Below are positions 56,622 to 64,000 of a stretch of DNA of 64,000 bases, one piece after another; the first letter of the stretch is position 1; each line of letters opens with the position of its first letter. The position numbers were made by a program, and so were the translations under genes. The stretch spans positions 2,480,001 through 2,544,000 of the forward strand of contig NZ_CP043042.1 of assembly GCF_008122265.1 (NCBI RefSeq). Reading direction: 5' to 3'. The notes beneath the pieces were generated by a model. It saw nothing but the letters and a program-made list of their open reading frames with translations. It had not been told where the DNA came from and did not search any database. Source of the DNA: Marinobacter fonticola. Lineage in GTDB: Bacteria; Pseudomonadota; Gammaproteobacteria; Pseudomonadales; Oleiphilaceae.

Positions 56622-57086
56622 ATGGCTGACATTCATATCGAAGAATTCTACCGGGATACCGCCATCGTCCTGGTACAGCTCTACAATGCGTTTCCGCGCA
56701 AGGTCAGCCTCTACGTCGAAGATATCTCCGGCCCGGATACCCCGGACGAATTCGGGCTGCACAGCCGGCGCCACCGGGCCTGCTTCGGCGCCATGCTTTG
56801 GCTGGCCGAAGAGGGGCATATCCGGTATCAGGACACGATCGCGCAGGACGCCGTGGACCAAGTGGTCCTGACTCAACCGGCCTTCACCCGCCTCAACGCG
56901 GTCGTCAAGATCGAGGCTCTGCCAGCCTCGTTGGCCGGAACCTACCCCGAAGATACGGAAGGCTTGCCTCCGGCAATTCAGGCCGAATACGCCACCAACA
57001 TCCACTTGCTCCGGGTTGCCTTGAAAAAGGGCAATTCGTCGCTGATTGCGGATGCCGTCCAGGCGATCCTCTTCCCCGCAATCTAA
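56622..57086 (+). CDS. Conserved hypothetical protein
   Basis: The 154-residue acidic, soluble protein has no signal peptide or catalytic motif that I recognise. It begins 26 bases after alaA and may be cotranscribed. Segments such as FPRKVSLYVEDISGPDTPDEFGLHSRRHR look like a compact domain, with the C-terminal half helical (SSLIADAVQAILFPAI). It has no recognisable similarity to the neighbouring heat-shock gene. The frame has normal codon use, so I accept it as a real gene. Confidence 0.72.
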   Translation: MADIHIEEFYRDTAIVLVQLYNAFPRKVSLYVEDISGPDTPDEFGLHSRRHRACFGAMLWLAEEGHIRYQDTIAQDAVDQVVLTQPAFTRLNAVVKIEALPASLAGTYPEDTEGLPPAIQAEYATNIHLLRVALKKGNSSLIADAVQAILFPAI

Positions 57087-57266
57087 GAAAGCGTTGGATA
57101 ATTTTCAGTCCAAGCGGTATCCAAAGCCTATTCGGAGGTTTCGGTGGGAACTTGCCCGTCGCGCGACTGTCGCTAACGTGCAACGGTTAATTTGACGTAA
57201 GCCCATTGAAGGCAGCGCTCGCGGCCCCGATATTGATGGCCTAAGCACTTGGTTAATGGAAAACAC

Positions 57267-58142
57267 ATGAGAATCCTGCTCTTTCTGGCCACCAACCTGG
57301 CCGTTATCCTGGTTGCAAGCATTACCCTACAATTGCTGGGCGTGGATACTTATCTGAATCAGCAAGGCATTGCCTACGGTAACCTGCTGATCTTCGCGGC
57401 CGTGTTCGGCTTTGCGGGCTCATTCATCTCGCTGCTGCTTTCCAAGCGAATGGCGATGTGGAGCACCCGGGCCAAGATCATCGAAAGCCCGCGCACGCCG
57501 GCCGAGCGTTGGCTGGTGGACACCGTGGGCGAACTGGCCCAGCAAGCCGGCATCAAGATGCCAGACGTGGCTATATTCCCAGCCAGCCAATCCAATGCTT
57601 TTGCGACCGGCTGGAATAAGAACGATGCCTTGGTAGCCGTAAGCGAAGGGCTGCTCGGCCGGTTTAGTAAAGACGAGATCCGTGCCGTCCTGGGTCACGA
57701 AATCGGCCACGTGGCGAACGGCGACATGGTCACGCTTACCCTGATACAGGGGGTAGTGAACACGTTCGTGATCTTCGCCTCACGGATTATCGGCTCGGTC
57801 GTAGACCGGACCGTATTTAAGAGCGAGAACGGCCACGGCCCGGGTTTCTTTATCGTGAGCATCGTTGCGCAGATCGTCCTCGGCATCCTGGCAAGCACAA
57901 TCGTATTCTGGTTCTCTCGTCGCCGTGAGTTCCGGGCTGATATTGCTGGCGCGCAGCTGGCAGGGCAAGCAGCGATGATCGGCGCACTTGAACGCCTGAA
58001 GCGTGAAAGTCAGATTCCCGATCAAATGCCGGATTCACTGGAAGCATTCGGTATAAACCGGGGGACGCGTCATGGTCTTTCTGCCTTGTTCATGACCCAC
58101 CCGCCATTGGAAGACAGGATTGCAGCTCTGCAACGCATGTAA
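57267..58142 (+). CDS. htpX: Membrane-bound zinc metalloprotease HtpX
   Basis: The 291-residue inner-membrane protease has the zinc motif HEIGH at 144-148, a distal Glu in [10 protein letters not shown], and four hydrophobic segments (two near the N-terminus, two around 155-205). It degrades misfolded membrane proteins and works with FtsH in E. coli, where it is Cpx-regulated. ATG 57267 is preferred to a start at 57249 because it gives the E. coli-like N-terminus [10 protein letters not shown]. Confidence 0.97.
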   Translation: MRILLFLATNLAVILVASITLQLLGVDTYLNQQGIAYGNLLIFAAVFGFAGSFISLLLSKRMAMWSTRAKIIESPRTPAERWLVDTVGELAQQAGIKMPDVAIFPASQSNAFATGWNKNDALVAVSEGLLGRFSKDEIRAVLGHEIGHVANGDMVTLTLIQGVVNTFVIFASRIIGSVVDRTVFKSENGHGPGFFIVSIVAQIVLGILASTIVFWFSRRREFRADIAGAQLAGQAAMIGALERLKRESQIPDQMPDSLEAFGINRGTRHGLSALFMTHPPLEDRIAALQRM

Positions 58143-58190
58143 TCTTTGGAAACGCTGCTGTCTGTTTAAGTTGAAGTACGTGTAACCTTG

Positions 58191-58218
58191 AGTGGGGCGA
58201 ATTCTTCGCTCCACTTTT
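58191..58218 (+). terminator. Rho-independent terminator after htpX
   Basis: AGTGGGGCGAA (58191-58201) and TTCGCTCCACT (58205-58215) form an 11-base-pair stem with one wobble and a three-base loop, followed by TTTT. Confidence 0.75.
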
Positions 58219-58401
58219 GTACACTATTCACTCGCCCCAAGCTCTGGGAATTTTTATTTTTTAACGACTTTACCTCTACCTACTTTGCCTCTAACTGTTG
58301 AAAGTTGATGTGATTAAGAAAACAGTCACGCCCTGGCTGTCATCTTGACGACACAATGAGCCAGTAGTCTTCAATCAGAACGTTGAAGAGAGGTCACTAC
58401 C

Positions 58402-58575
58402 GTGAAGCAGGAAAAGCGAATGACTGAAAGCTGGATGAATGGCGCTGCCATCGTTCTCTCTGACGGCCGCGAAATACCTATCACGGACACCATGGTCCGC
58501 AAGTCCCTGGAAGAGTTGGCCGAAGAAAGCGAGACCAAGGCGGGGTCCTACGAGCGGGCCGCTTCGTCGAATTAA
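58402..58575 (+). CDS. Small hypothetical protein (57 or 51 residues)
   Basis: A 57-codon frame from GTG 58402 (AGAGAGG upstream) or 51 codons from ATG 58420 (AGGAAAAG upstream) runs to TAA 58573-58575. The product is hydrophilic, with WMNGAAIVLSDGREIPITD and a helical LEELAEESETKA stretch. Codon use is like the neighbours and both starts have ribosome sites, so it is likely real, though short. Family unknown. It follows the htpX terminator and stands alone before the converging pdxB gene. Confidence 0.6.
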   Translation: MKQEKRMTESWMNGAAIVLSDGREIPITDTMVRKSLEELAEESETKAGSYERAASSN

Positions 58576-58600
58576 CCCGACGTGCACGTGTTGAGGGGAA

Positions 58601-59749
58601 CTAGAGTTTCAGCTTGAACTCCAGCGCCTTGAAAACCTGCTGGAGTTCTTTTGCCCCACCCTTGAGCTGCACCTTCGTGCTAGAGAACTCTCGTCGCACC
58701 GGATAATCTCGACGCATCGCGTCGAAGGCAGCAGCACGCTCCCCATCGGACAACTTAAAAACCCTTCGATAACGAGCATCGTCCTTACGCACGTCATAAC
58801 AGGCCCTGATAGCCACGTGCGCTGCATCACGCGCGTTCGCAGAAGAGGTAAACGAAAGCTTGCTCAGTGCTGGATCAGCCATGAACTGGCCGCTCTTCTT
58901 ACGTACCGGTAGACCGAGAAAGCGACATAAGGCCTGGTAGACCATTTCCGTGCCGCCGATTTTGCCTTCCAGACTATAACCGGCAATATGCGGCGTCATC
59001 AGCCAAACCCGGTTGGCCAGTTCTTCGTCAACCTCGGGCTCCCCTTCCCAGACATCAAGCACCACGCGCGGCGCATCCGGCTGGACGAGCCGTGCGTTGA
59101 GGGTATCGCAGTCGATAACGCCGCCGCGGCTGGTGTTGATCAGCAGCTGCGCCTCATGGAGATTCTGCAGCCGCTCGGTATTGATCAGATGGCGGGTGGG
59201 GTGATCGCCCTGTTTGGTCAGAGGCGTATGTAGCGTGATCACATCGCAGGCCAAGGCCTCGTCAAGACTGCAGAAATCGTCGGCATCCTCAGCCGCCTCA
59301 CGAGGCGGGTCGTTCACCTTGATATCGAAACCCAGTTTATCCAGGCGGGTGGCAAGACGCTTGCCAACGTTCCCGGCGCCAACGATACCTACCGAAAGTT
59401 CGGTCCAATCGTCCAGGCCGCGTTGCTCGGCATGGACGGAGAGAACGCTGAGAACGTACTCAACCACGCTGGAGGCGTTGCATCCTGGCGAACAGGCGAA
59501 TGCAATGCCCTGGGATTCGAGCCATTGAACATCGACATGATCCGTGCCGATCGTCGCCGTACCCACGAATTTGACCCTGCTGCCGTTCAACAGCGCCTGA
59601 TCCACGCGGGTCACCGAGCGTACCAGCAGGATGTCCGCATCTCGGACGTCCGCCGGTGTCATCGTCCGGCCAGCGACCCGGCGGATGGTGCCAATTTCTT
59701 CGAAGAACTGATCGAGTAAAGGGATATTCTCGTCTGCGACAATCAGCAT
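58601..59749 (-). CDS. pdxB: Erythronate-4-phosphate dehydrogenase
   Basis: The 382-residue enzyme is a D-2-hydroxyacid dehydrogenase that acts in pyridoxal phosphate synthesis. The nucleotide-binding GIVGAGNVGKRL near residue 121, the catalytic Arg in INTSRGGVID, the Glu in VWEGEP and the catalytic His in TPHIAGYS are present, and the C-terminal PdxB dimerization domain completes the expected length (E. coli 378). rhlB ends 12 bases upstream. Confidence 0.96.
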   Translation of the reverse strand: MLIVADENIPLLDQFFEEIGTIRRVAGRTMTPADVRDADILLVRSVTRVDQALLNGSRVKFVGTATIGTDHVDVQWLESQGIAFACSPGCNASSVVEYVLSVLSVHAEQRGLDDWTELSVGIVGAGNVGKRLATRLDKLGFDIKVNDPPREAAEDADDFCSLDEALACDVITLHTPLTKQGDHPTRHLINTERLQNLHEAQLLINTSRGGVIDCDTLNARLVQPDAPRVVLDVWEGEPEVDEELANRVWLMTPHIAGYSLEGKIGGTEMVYQALCRFLGLPVRKKSGQFMADPALSKLSFTSSANARDAAHVAIRACYDVRKDDARYRRVFKLSDGERAAAFDAMRRDYPVRREFSSTKVQLKGGAKELQQVFKALEFKLKL

Positions 59750-59761
59750 GGTTCGTTTACC

Positions 59762-61036
59762 TTACGCCCTGCGTTGACGACGCCCGCCGCCGGAGGGCGG
59801 CCTACGGCGCGCACCGCGCTTACGCTCGACAACGGGTTTTTCGAGCGGCACCATCAATGCCTCATCCGGCAAGGTACACGTCAGCTTCTGGCCGATGTAG
59901 GACTCGATAGCCGGCAAGGAGAAGGCATCGTCCTCACTGGCGAAACTGATCGATACACCATGCTCGCCCGCTCGACCGGTACGGCCAATGCGGTGGACAT
60001 AATCTTCGGCGTTTTCCGGCAGGTTATAATTGAACACGTGCGTCACACCGCTAACGTGGATACCCCGGCCGGCCACGTCGGTCGCTACCAACGCCTTGAT
60101 CGACCCGCCCTTGAACTTGTCCAAAGTGCGCAGCCGTTTGTTCTGTGCGATTTCCCCGGATAACAACGCCGTACTAACGCCCTGTCGACGCAGGTCTTCC
60201 TCCAGGTCGCGGCACTGGTCGCGACGGTTGGCAAAGATGATGGCCTTGCTGACTTCCGGTCGCTGAATATAGTTGACCAGAACCCTTAGCTTTTCGTCTT
60301 CGCCCACCATGTAGACTGTCTGCTCGACCCGCTCTGCGGTTTTTTGCTCGGGCTCGATCTCGACGAATTCGGCACTTTGGGTCCACATTGAAGCCAGGTT
60401 CAATACATCCTGGTTAAAGGTGGCACTGAAAAGCAGGGTCTGACGCTCTTCCTTCTGCGTACACTTACGGAGAATACGTTTCACATCCGGAATGAAGCCC
60501 ATATCCAGCATGCGATCCGCTTCGTCGATAATCAGCAGGTCAAGCTGATCGAGGAAGACATCCTGGGAGCCGAGAAAATCAATCAAACGGCCTGGCGTCG
60601 CGACCAGGACATCGACCACGTCGTTGCGCAACTGATCCCGCTGGCGGTCATAGTTCATGCCGCCAAGAACAGTGACGACGTTGTGGCCCGTGTGGGCACA
60701 AAGCTCTTCGGCATCCTTTGCGATCTGCAACGCGAGTTCCCGGGTCGGCGCCAACGCCAGCACACGGGGTTCGGACGCGTAGCGCTCGTCGTCCGGGATA
60801 GGCGATCGGAGCATGCGCTGAATGGCGGTAATCAGGAAGGCAGCGGTCTTGCCAGTGCCAGTCTGAGCCTGGCCGATCAGGTCGTGACCGGCCAACGTCA
60901 GAGGTAAGGTTTCCGCTTGTATCGGCGTACAAAACTCGAAGCCGATCTCGCCGATGGCTTTCTGGAGCTTGCCGTCCAGATCAAAAGCGGTAAAGCGGGT
61001 CTTGCCCTCATCTACAGGTACTTCAGTCGTATTCAA
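59762..61036 (-). CDS. rhlB: DEAD-box ATP-dependent RNA helicase RhlB
   Basis: The 424-residue helicase has the Q motif, AQTGTGKT, PTRELALQ, IIDEADRMLDMGF (DEAD), SAT, and HRIGRTGRAG. In E. coli RhlB belongs to the degradosome; the basic tail here (KRGARRRPPSGGGRR) may bind RNA. The start is taken as TTG 61036, where GGGGAGG stands six bases upstream; a frame extends to 61120 but its start lacks a site. The N-terminus then reads MNTTEVPVDEGK. Confidence 0.93.
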   Translation of the reverse strand: MNTTEVPVDEGKTRFTAFDLDGKLQKAIGEIGFEFCTPIQAETLPLTLAGHDLIGQAQTGTGKTAAFLITAIQRMLRSPIPDDERYASEPRVLALAPTRELALQIAKDAEELCAHTGHNVVTVLGGMNYDRQRDQLRNDVVDVLVATPGRLIDFLGSQDVFLDQLDLLIIDEADRMLDMGFIPDVKRILRKCTQKEERQTLLFSATFNQDVLNLASMWTQSAEFVEIEPEQKTAERVEQTVYMVGEDEKLRVLVNYIQRPEVSKAIIFANRRDQCRDLEEDLRRQGVSTALLSGEIAQNKRLRTLDKFKGGSIKALVATDVAGRGIHVSGVTHVFNYNLPENAEDYVHRIGRTGRAGEHGVSISFASEDDAFSLPAIESYIGQKLTCTLPDEALMVPLEKPVVERKRGARRRPPSGGGRRQRRA

Positions 61037-61164
61037 CGGGTCCTCCCCAACTATCGGACGCACCAGTCTCAACGCCAACGGTCTCTGTTGGGGCGATTGA
61101 CCGATTGGTGCTCTGGTCATCGTATGTTGCCCGGCGCCTTCAATCGGCCCCGGCTGGCCGGCAT

Positions 61165-61695
61165 TCAGGCTTTGAAAAGCTGCAGGTCAAAAACAGCCCG
61201 CCGGTTATAGAATATCAGCAGCGTATCAAGAAAAAGCCGCGCCCGCTGAGGCAAGCCGCGAGCCAAGTAGTCTCGGGCCTGGCAGGCCACGCTAGCGCGA
61301 AAGCTGGCTTCATCGCTGGCCCCGCCACCGGACAGATTGTCGATACTGATAGTGAACGGTACGCCGGCAGCCGCTGAAAACAACCACTCCAAAGCCTGCG
61401 GCTTCACCTCAACCTGTTCGAACGCCGCCTGCTCCGTTTCTGTGCGGCCATCGGCACAATACCAATAACCGTAGTCGTAAAGTTGGCGGCGTTTTTCACC
61501 GGCAATACACCAATGGCTAACCTCATGTAAGGCGCTGGCAAAATACCCATGAGCGAAGATGACTCGGTGCACATCGTTCTCGTCACGAGCTGGAATATAT
61601 TCCGGCTCCTCGCCTCCACGGACCAGAATGGTTCGCCACTGATCGCGAAAGAGATCGTTGAACAACATGATGAGGTCGTCAGGGTGGTGTTTCAT
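61165..61695 (-). CDS. epmC: Elongation factor P hydroxylase
   Basis: The 176-residue protein (ATG 61695) is a YfcM/EpmC homologue (E. coli 182) that hydroxylates the beta-lysyl lysine of EF-P. The metal-binding HEVSH at 57-61 lies in FASALHEVSHW. The remaining frame to 61848 has no ribosome site and adds unrelated residues. It follows divergently from dsbD. epmA and epmB are not in the window. Confidence 0.92.
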   Translation of the reverse strand: MKHHPDDLIMLFNDLFRDQWRTILVRGGEEPEYIPARDENDVHRVIFAHGYFASALHEVSHWCIAGEKRRQLYDYGYWYCADGRTETEQAAFEQVEVKPQALEWLFSAAAGVPFTISIDNLSGGGASDEASFRASVACQARDYLARGLPQRARLFLDTLLIFYNRRAVFDLQLFKA

Positions 61696-61911
61696 GCGTG
61701 CGCCATTGTGCGTCTTTCGTTCAACTATTGCCAGTGCCCCTCGCCGCTGGGCAAGTCCTATAGGGCGACGCCGGGCGTGCAACTTCGTTCGGAACTTTCT
61801 GATACTATCGGATCTAATGTTTTCGCTCGCCAGCGGGAGCCTGGGCAAATAGCCGCCCCGGATTTCTTTTTACTGCTCTATTCTCCTTATTGAATCGATA
61901 AGCATGACCGC

Positions 61912-63870
61912 ATGATCCAGTATTCTACGCAATTCTCAGGTTATCCAATCGGATTAGCTGTTGCGGCCACCCTTCGTTGTTGCGCAGTCCGTTATGCAGC
62001 CCGCCAGCTTAGGCTGGCATTACTTTTATTATCCTGCCTGACCCTGATTCTGTTTACGGCGGGAGCCGCAGCCTTCGATCTCAAGTCGGTAACCGGCAAT
62101 CAGGGCATGGGCGAGTTTTTACCCGTCGACGAAGCGCTGCCTTTCTCCTCCAGCCTTACCGATCAGGGCGTCCAGATTGTCTGGAACATTGCGCCGGAAC
62201 ATTATCTGTACCGTGACCGAATCGCCGTGACCGCGACCGAACCCGGCGTCACCGTCGGCGAGCCTTCGTTTTCGTTGCCCGGACACTTAAAAGACGACCC
62301 TTACTTCGGCGAAGTCACGGTATTCACCGAACCGGTACAGGCCACAGTGCCGGTCGAATTGCCGGAAGGAATGACCGAAGCGAATTTGCAAGTGCGCTAT
62401 CAGGGGTGCGCGGAAGCCGGCCTGTGCTACCCGCCACAGACTCAAGACGTCTTATACGTTGCCTCTGCCGGCGCCGCGCCCGGCACCCCGTCCGGCCCGG
62501 GTCCGTCGCCGGCCGCTGCGGTCAATCCGGCGCTGGACACGGCAAGCGCCTCAGGCATTGCATCCGTCCTTGCCAACCAATCAACGCTGGTTATTGTGGG
62601 GCTCTTTCTTCTGTTGGGCCTGGGACTGACTTTCACGCCCTGCGTATTACCCATGATTCCCATTATCTCGGCGCTGGTCTCCAACCGCACGACATCGAGT
62701 ACTCGTCAGGCGGTCATGCTCGCCTTCAGTTACGTTATGGGGATGGCGCTTACCTATGCGGCCGCGGGCGTCCTGACCGGCTTGCTTGGAGCGAGTTTCA
62801 ACCTGCAGGCCCAACTCCAGGCGCCGGCGGTGCTGCTGGTTTTCGCTACCTTGTTCGCGCTGTTTGCATTGTCAATGTTTGGCCTTTTCGATATTCGCCT
62901 TCCCCAGGGCATCACTCATCGTCTCAACCAGGCCAGTTCGCAACTGACCGGCGGCCGCGTTGCCAGCGTGTTCGGCATCGGCGCCCTATCGGCATTGATT
63001 GTCTCGCCGTGCGTATCTGCCCCCCTAGCCGGCAGCTTGCTATACATTAGTACCACGCAGGACGCCGTTCTCGGCGGCGTTGCGCTGTTGGCGCTAGGTA
63101 TCGGCATGGGAATGCCATTGATCCTCGTGGCCGTCGGCGGCCGTCGATTCCTGCCAACCGCGGGGCCGTGGATGAATACCGTTAAAGCTATTTACGGCGT
63201 AATGATGATGGCGGTGGCTATTTGGCTACTGGAGCGTCTTGTGCCGGGTTGGATCAGCCTGTTGCTCTGGGGCGTACTGGCCGCGGTTACCGGCGTCCAA
63301 CTAGGCGCGTTCGAAAGCGCAAGCGCCGGATGGCAGCGAACGTGGAAAGGTTTCGGGCTGGTGCTGTTCAGCTACGCGATCCTCTTGCTAGGCGGCGCGC
63401 TGGCAGGTGCGCAAGACCCGCTTCGTCCGCTGTCACCCTTCACCGCCCAAACTCGAATGACGGCGGATAGCGGGGAGGCAGCGATTGAGGAGAGCGTTTT
63501 CCGCCGGATCAGCTCGCCGGCCACGCTAAAGCAGGCACTGGCAACGGCGGCCCGCGCCAATCAACCGGTGATGCTGGATTTCTACGCCGACTGGTGTATC
63601 AGTTGCAAGGTCATGGAGCGCAATGTCTTTAGCGACAGCCGGGTGCGTTCGGCCATGGCGCCGCTGACCCTGCTACAAATCGACGTAACGGAGAACTCGC
63701 CGGACCAACAAGCCCTGCTGGACGAACTCGGCCTGTTCGGTCCGCCGGCGATTCTGTTCTTCGACGCCGATGGCGAGGAAATCGCCCGGTCCCGGGTCAT
63801 GGGGGAAATGGACCGGACTGAATTTCTGGCGCACCTCAAGCAAACCCTGTCCCGATCCAGCATCCTATGA
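61912..63870 (+). CDS. dsbD: Thiol:disulfide interchange protein DsbD
   Basis: The 652-residue protein carries electrons from cytoplasmic thioredoxin to periplasmic partners. All six redox cysteines are found: Cys166 and Cys172 in the N-terminal domain (YQGCAEAGLCYPP), Cys244 and Cys367 in the eight-helix core (TFTPCVLPMIP and VSPCVSAPLAG), and Cys562-x-x-Cys565 in the C-terminal thioredoxin domain (ADWCISCK). The signal peptide is preceded by about 30 unusual residues, and no better start is visible, so the true N-terminus may differ. Confidence 0.94.
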   Translation: MIQYSTQFSGYPIGLAVAATLRCCAVRYAARQLRLALLLLSCLTLILFTAGAAAFDLKSVTGNQGMGEFLPVDEALPFSSSLTDQGVQIVWNIAPEHYLYRDRIAVTATEPGVTVGEPSFSLPGHLKDDPYFGEVTVFTEPVQATVPVELPEGMTEANLQVRYQGCAEAGLCYPPQTQDVLYVASAGAAPGTPSGPGPSPAAAVNPALDTASASGIASVLANQSTLVIVGLFLLLGLGLTFTPCVLPMIPIISALVSNRTTSSTRQAVMLAFSYVMGMALTYAAAGVLTGLLGASFNLQAQLQAPAVLLVFATLFALFALSMFGLFDIRLPQGITHRLNQASSQLTGGRVASVFGIGALSALIVSPCVSAPLAGSLLYISTTQDAVLGGVALLALGIGMGMPLILVAVGGRRFLPTAGPWMNTVKAIYGVMMMAVAIWLLERLVPGWISLLLWGVLAAVTGVQLGAFESASAGWQRTWKGFGLVLFSYAILLLGGALAGAQDPLRPLSPFTAQTRMTADSGEAAIEESVFRRISSPATLKQALATAARANQPVMLDFYADWCISCKVMERNVFSDSRVRSAMAPLTLLQIDVTENSPDQQALLDELGLFGPPAILFFDADGEEIARSRVMGEMDRTEFLAHLKQTLSRSSIL

Positions 63871-64000
63871 CGCCACTCCAGCGTGGCGCCGCCTGCGTCC
63901 TGGCGGGCGAGATGCTGTTAGCCGTAATGGGCGCCATCATTAAGCATCTCGCGCCGGAGCTCCCCAACACGGTGCTCGTATTCCTACGCAATCTGATGGG
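63867..64000 (+). CDS. DMT (EamA) family permease, N-terminus (runs off right edge)
   Basis: ATG 63867 overlaps the dsbD stop by four bases (ATGA) and opens a frame that stays open to the end of the window (44 codons). It begins MTPLQRGAACVLAGEMLLAV and continues AIIKHLAPELPNTVLVFLRN, the first helix and second-helix start of an EamA-type drug/metabolite transporter. The substrate cannot be inferred. Confidence rests on the coupling and the pattern of the first helices. Confidence 0.75.
   Translation, partial: MTPLQRGAACVLAGEMLLAVMGAIIKHLAPELPNTVLVFLRNLM

Overview
The window reads as ordinary chromosome of a marine gammaproteobacterium, most like Marinobacter or a close relative. This is inferred from protein character and gene order: comEC-exbBD-msbA-lpxK-ycaR-kdsB, trxB-aat-bpt-infA-clpA/clpS-cspD, rluE-nudJ-mnmA-hflD-purB-roxA and a split class II ribonucleotide reductase. 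Coding density is high and base composition moderately GC-rich. I see no rRNA, tRNA, CRISPR array, prophage or intact insertion sequence. Both ends cut through genes: an ABC-type ATPase at the left and a DMT-family permease at the right.

Layout. 1-4.9 kb: ABC ATPase, an acidic lipoprotein, an HD-GYP protein with a degenerate active site, a small lipoprotein and a PilZ protein. 5-8.4 kb: ferric-iron uptake (fbpA, fbpB; no ATPase gene here) and a converging thioesterase-like gene. 8.5-15 kb: long-chain acyl-CoA ligase, a zinc-ribbon membrane protein, a three-gene ABC importer of the TrpXYZ/COG2984 type and an exported DUF6160-like protein. 15-18.2 kb: nrdJa-nrdJb, preceded by a promoter with candidate tandem NrdR boxes. 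18.3-27.2 kb: a minus-strand envelope run, comEC, exbB, exbD, msbA, lpxK, ycaR, kdsB, a low-molecular-weight phosphatase and murB. 27.2-30.5 kb: DUF2062 protein, lolD with a single lolC-type permease, and a second PilZ protein. 30.7-34 kb: a small exported protein, agmatine catabolism (aguA, aguB) and an orphan MoxR ATPase.

34-41 kb holds thioredoxin reductase and an N-degron neighbourhood: the two aminoacyl-tRNA protein transferases (aat, bpt) that mark N-termini, infA, and clpA/clpS that recognise and unfold marked proteins, with cspD nearby. 41.7-48.6 kb is a plus-strand run of RNA modification and purine genes: rluE, nudJ, mnmA, hflD, purB, roxA and a GNAT fusion. 48.7-53.3 kb has a LysR regulator, a 154-bp MITE-like element, an unknown membrane protein and a hybrid histidine kinase. 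53.4-58.6 kb has an OhrR-type regulator with glutathione peroxidase, a Tag-like glycosylase, alaA, a conserved hypothetical, htpX and a small unlisted-size reading frame. 58.6-64 kb has pdxB, rhlB, epmC, dsbD and the start of a DMT permease.

Most of the window is conserved housekeeping DNA and I found no convincing new defence or mobile system. The most worthwhile leads are the nrdJ promoter with NrdR-like boxes, the degenerate HD-GYP protein, the unknown membrane protein paired with the hybrid kinase, the lone LolC/F-type permease, the orphan MoxR behind aguAB, the roxA-GNAT coupling, the gpx/ohrR promoter palindromes, the MITE-like element, and several short tandem or inverted repeats in the intergenic gaps. 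Several genes appear to start at TTG (murB, aguA, hflD, rhlB), which affects how their proteins should be drawn.
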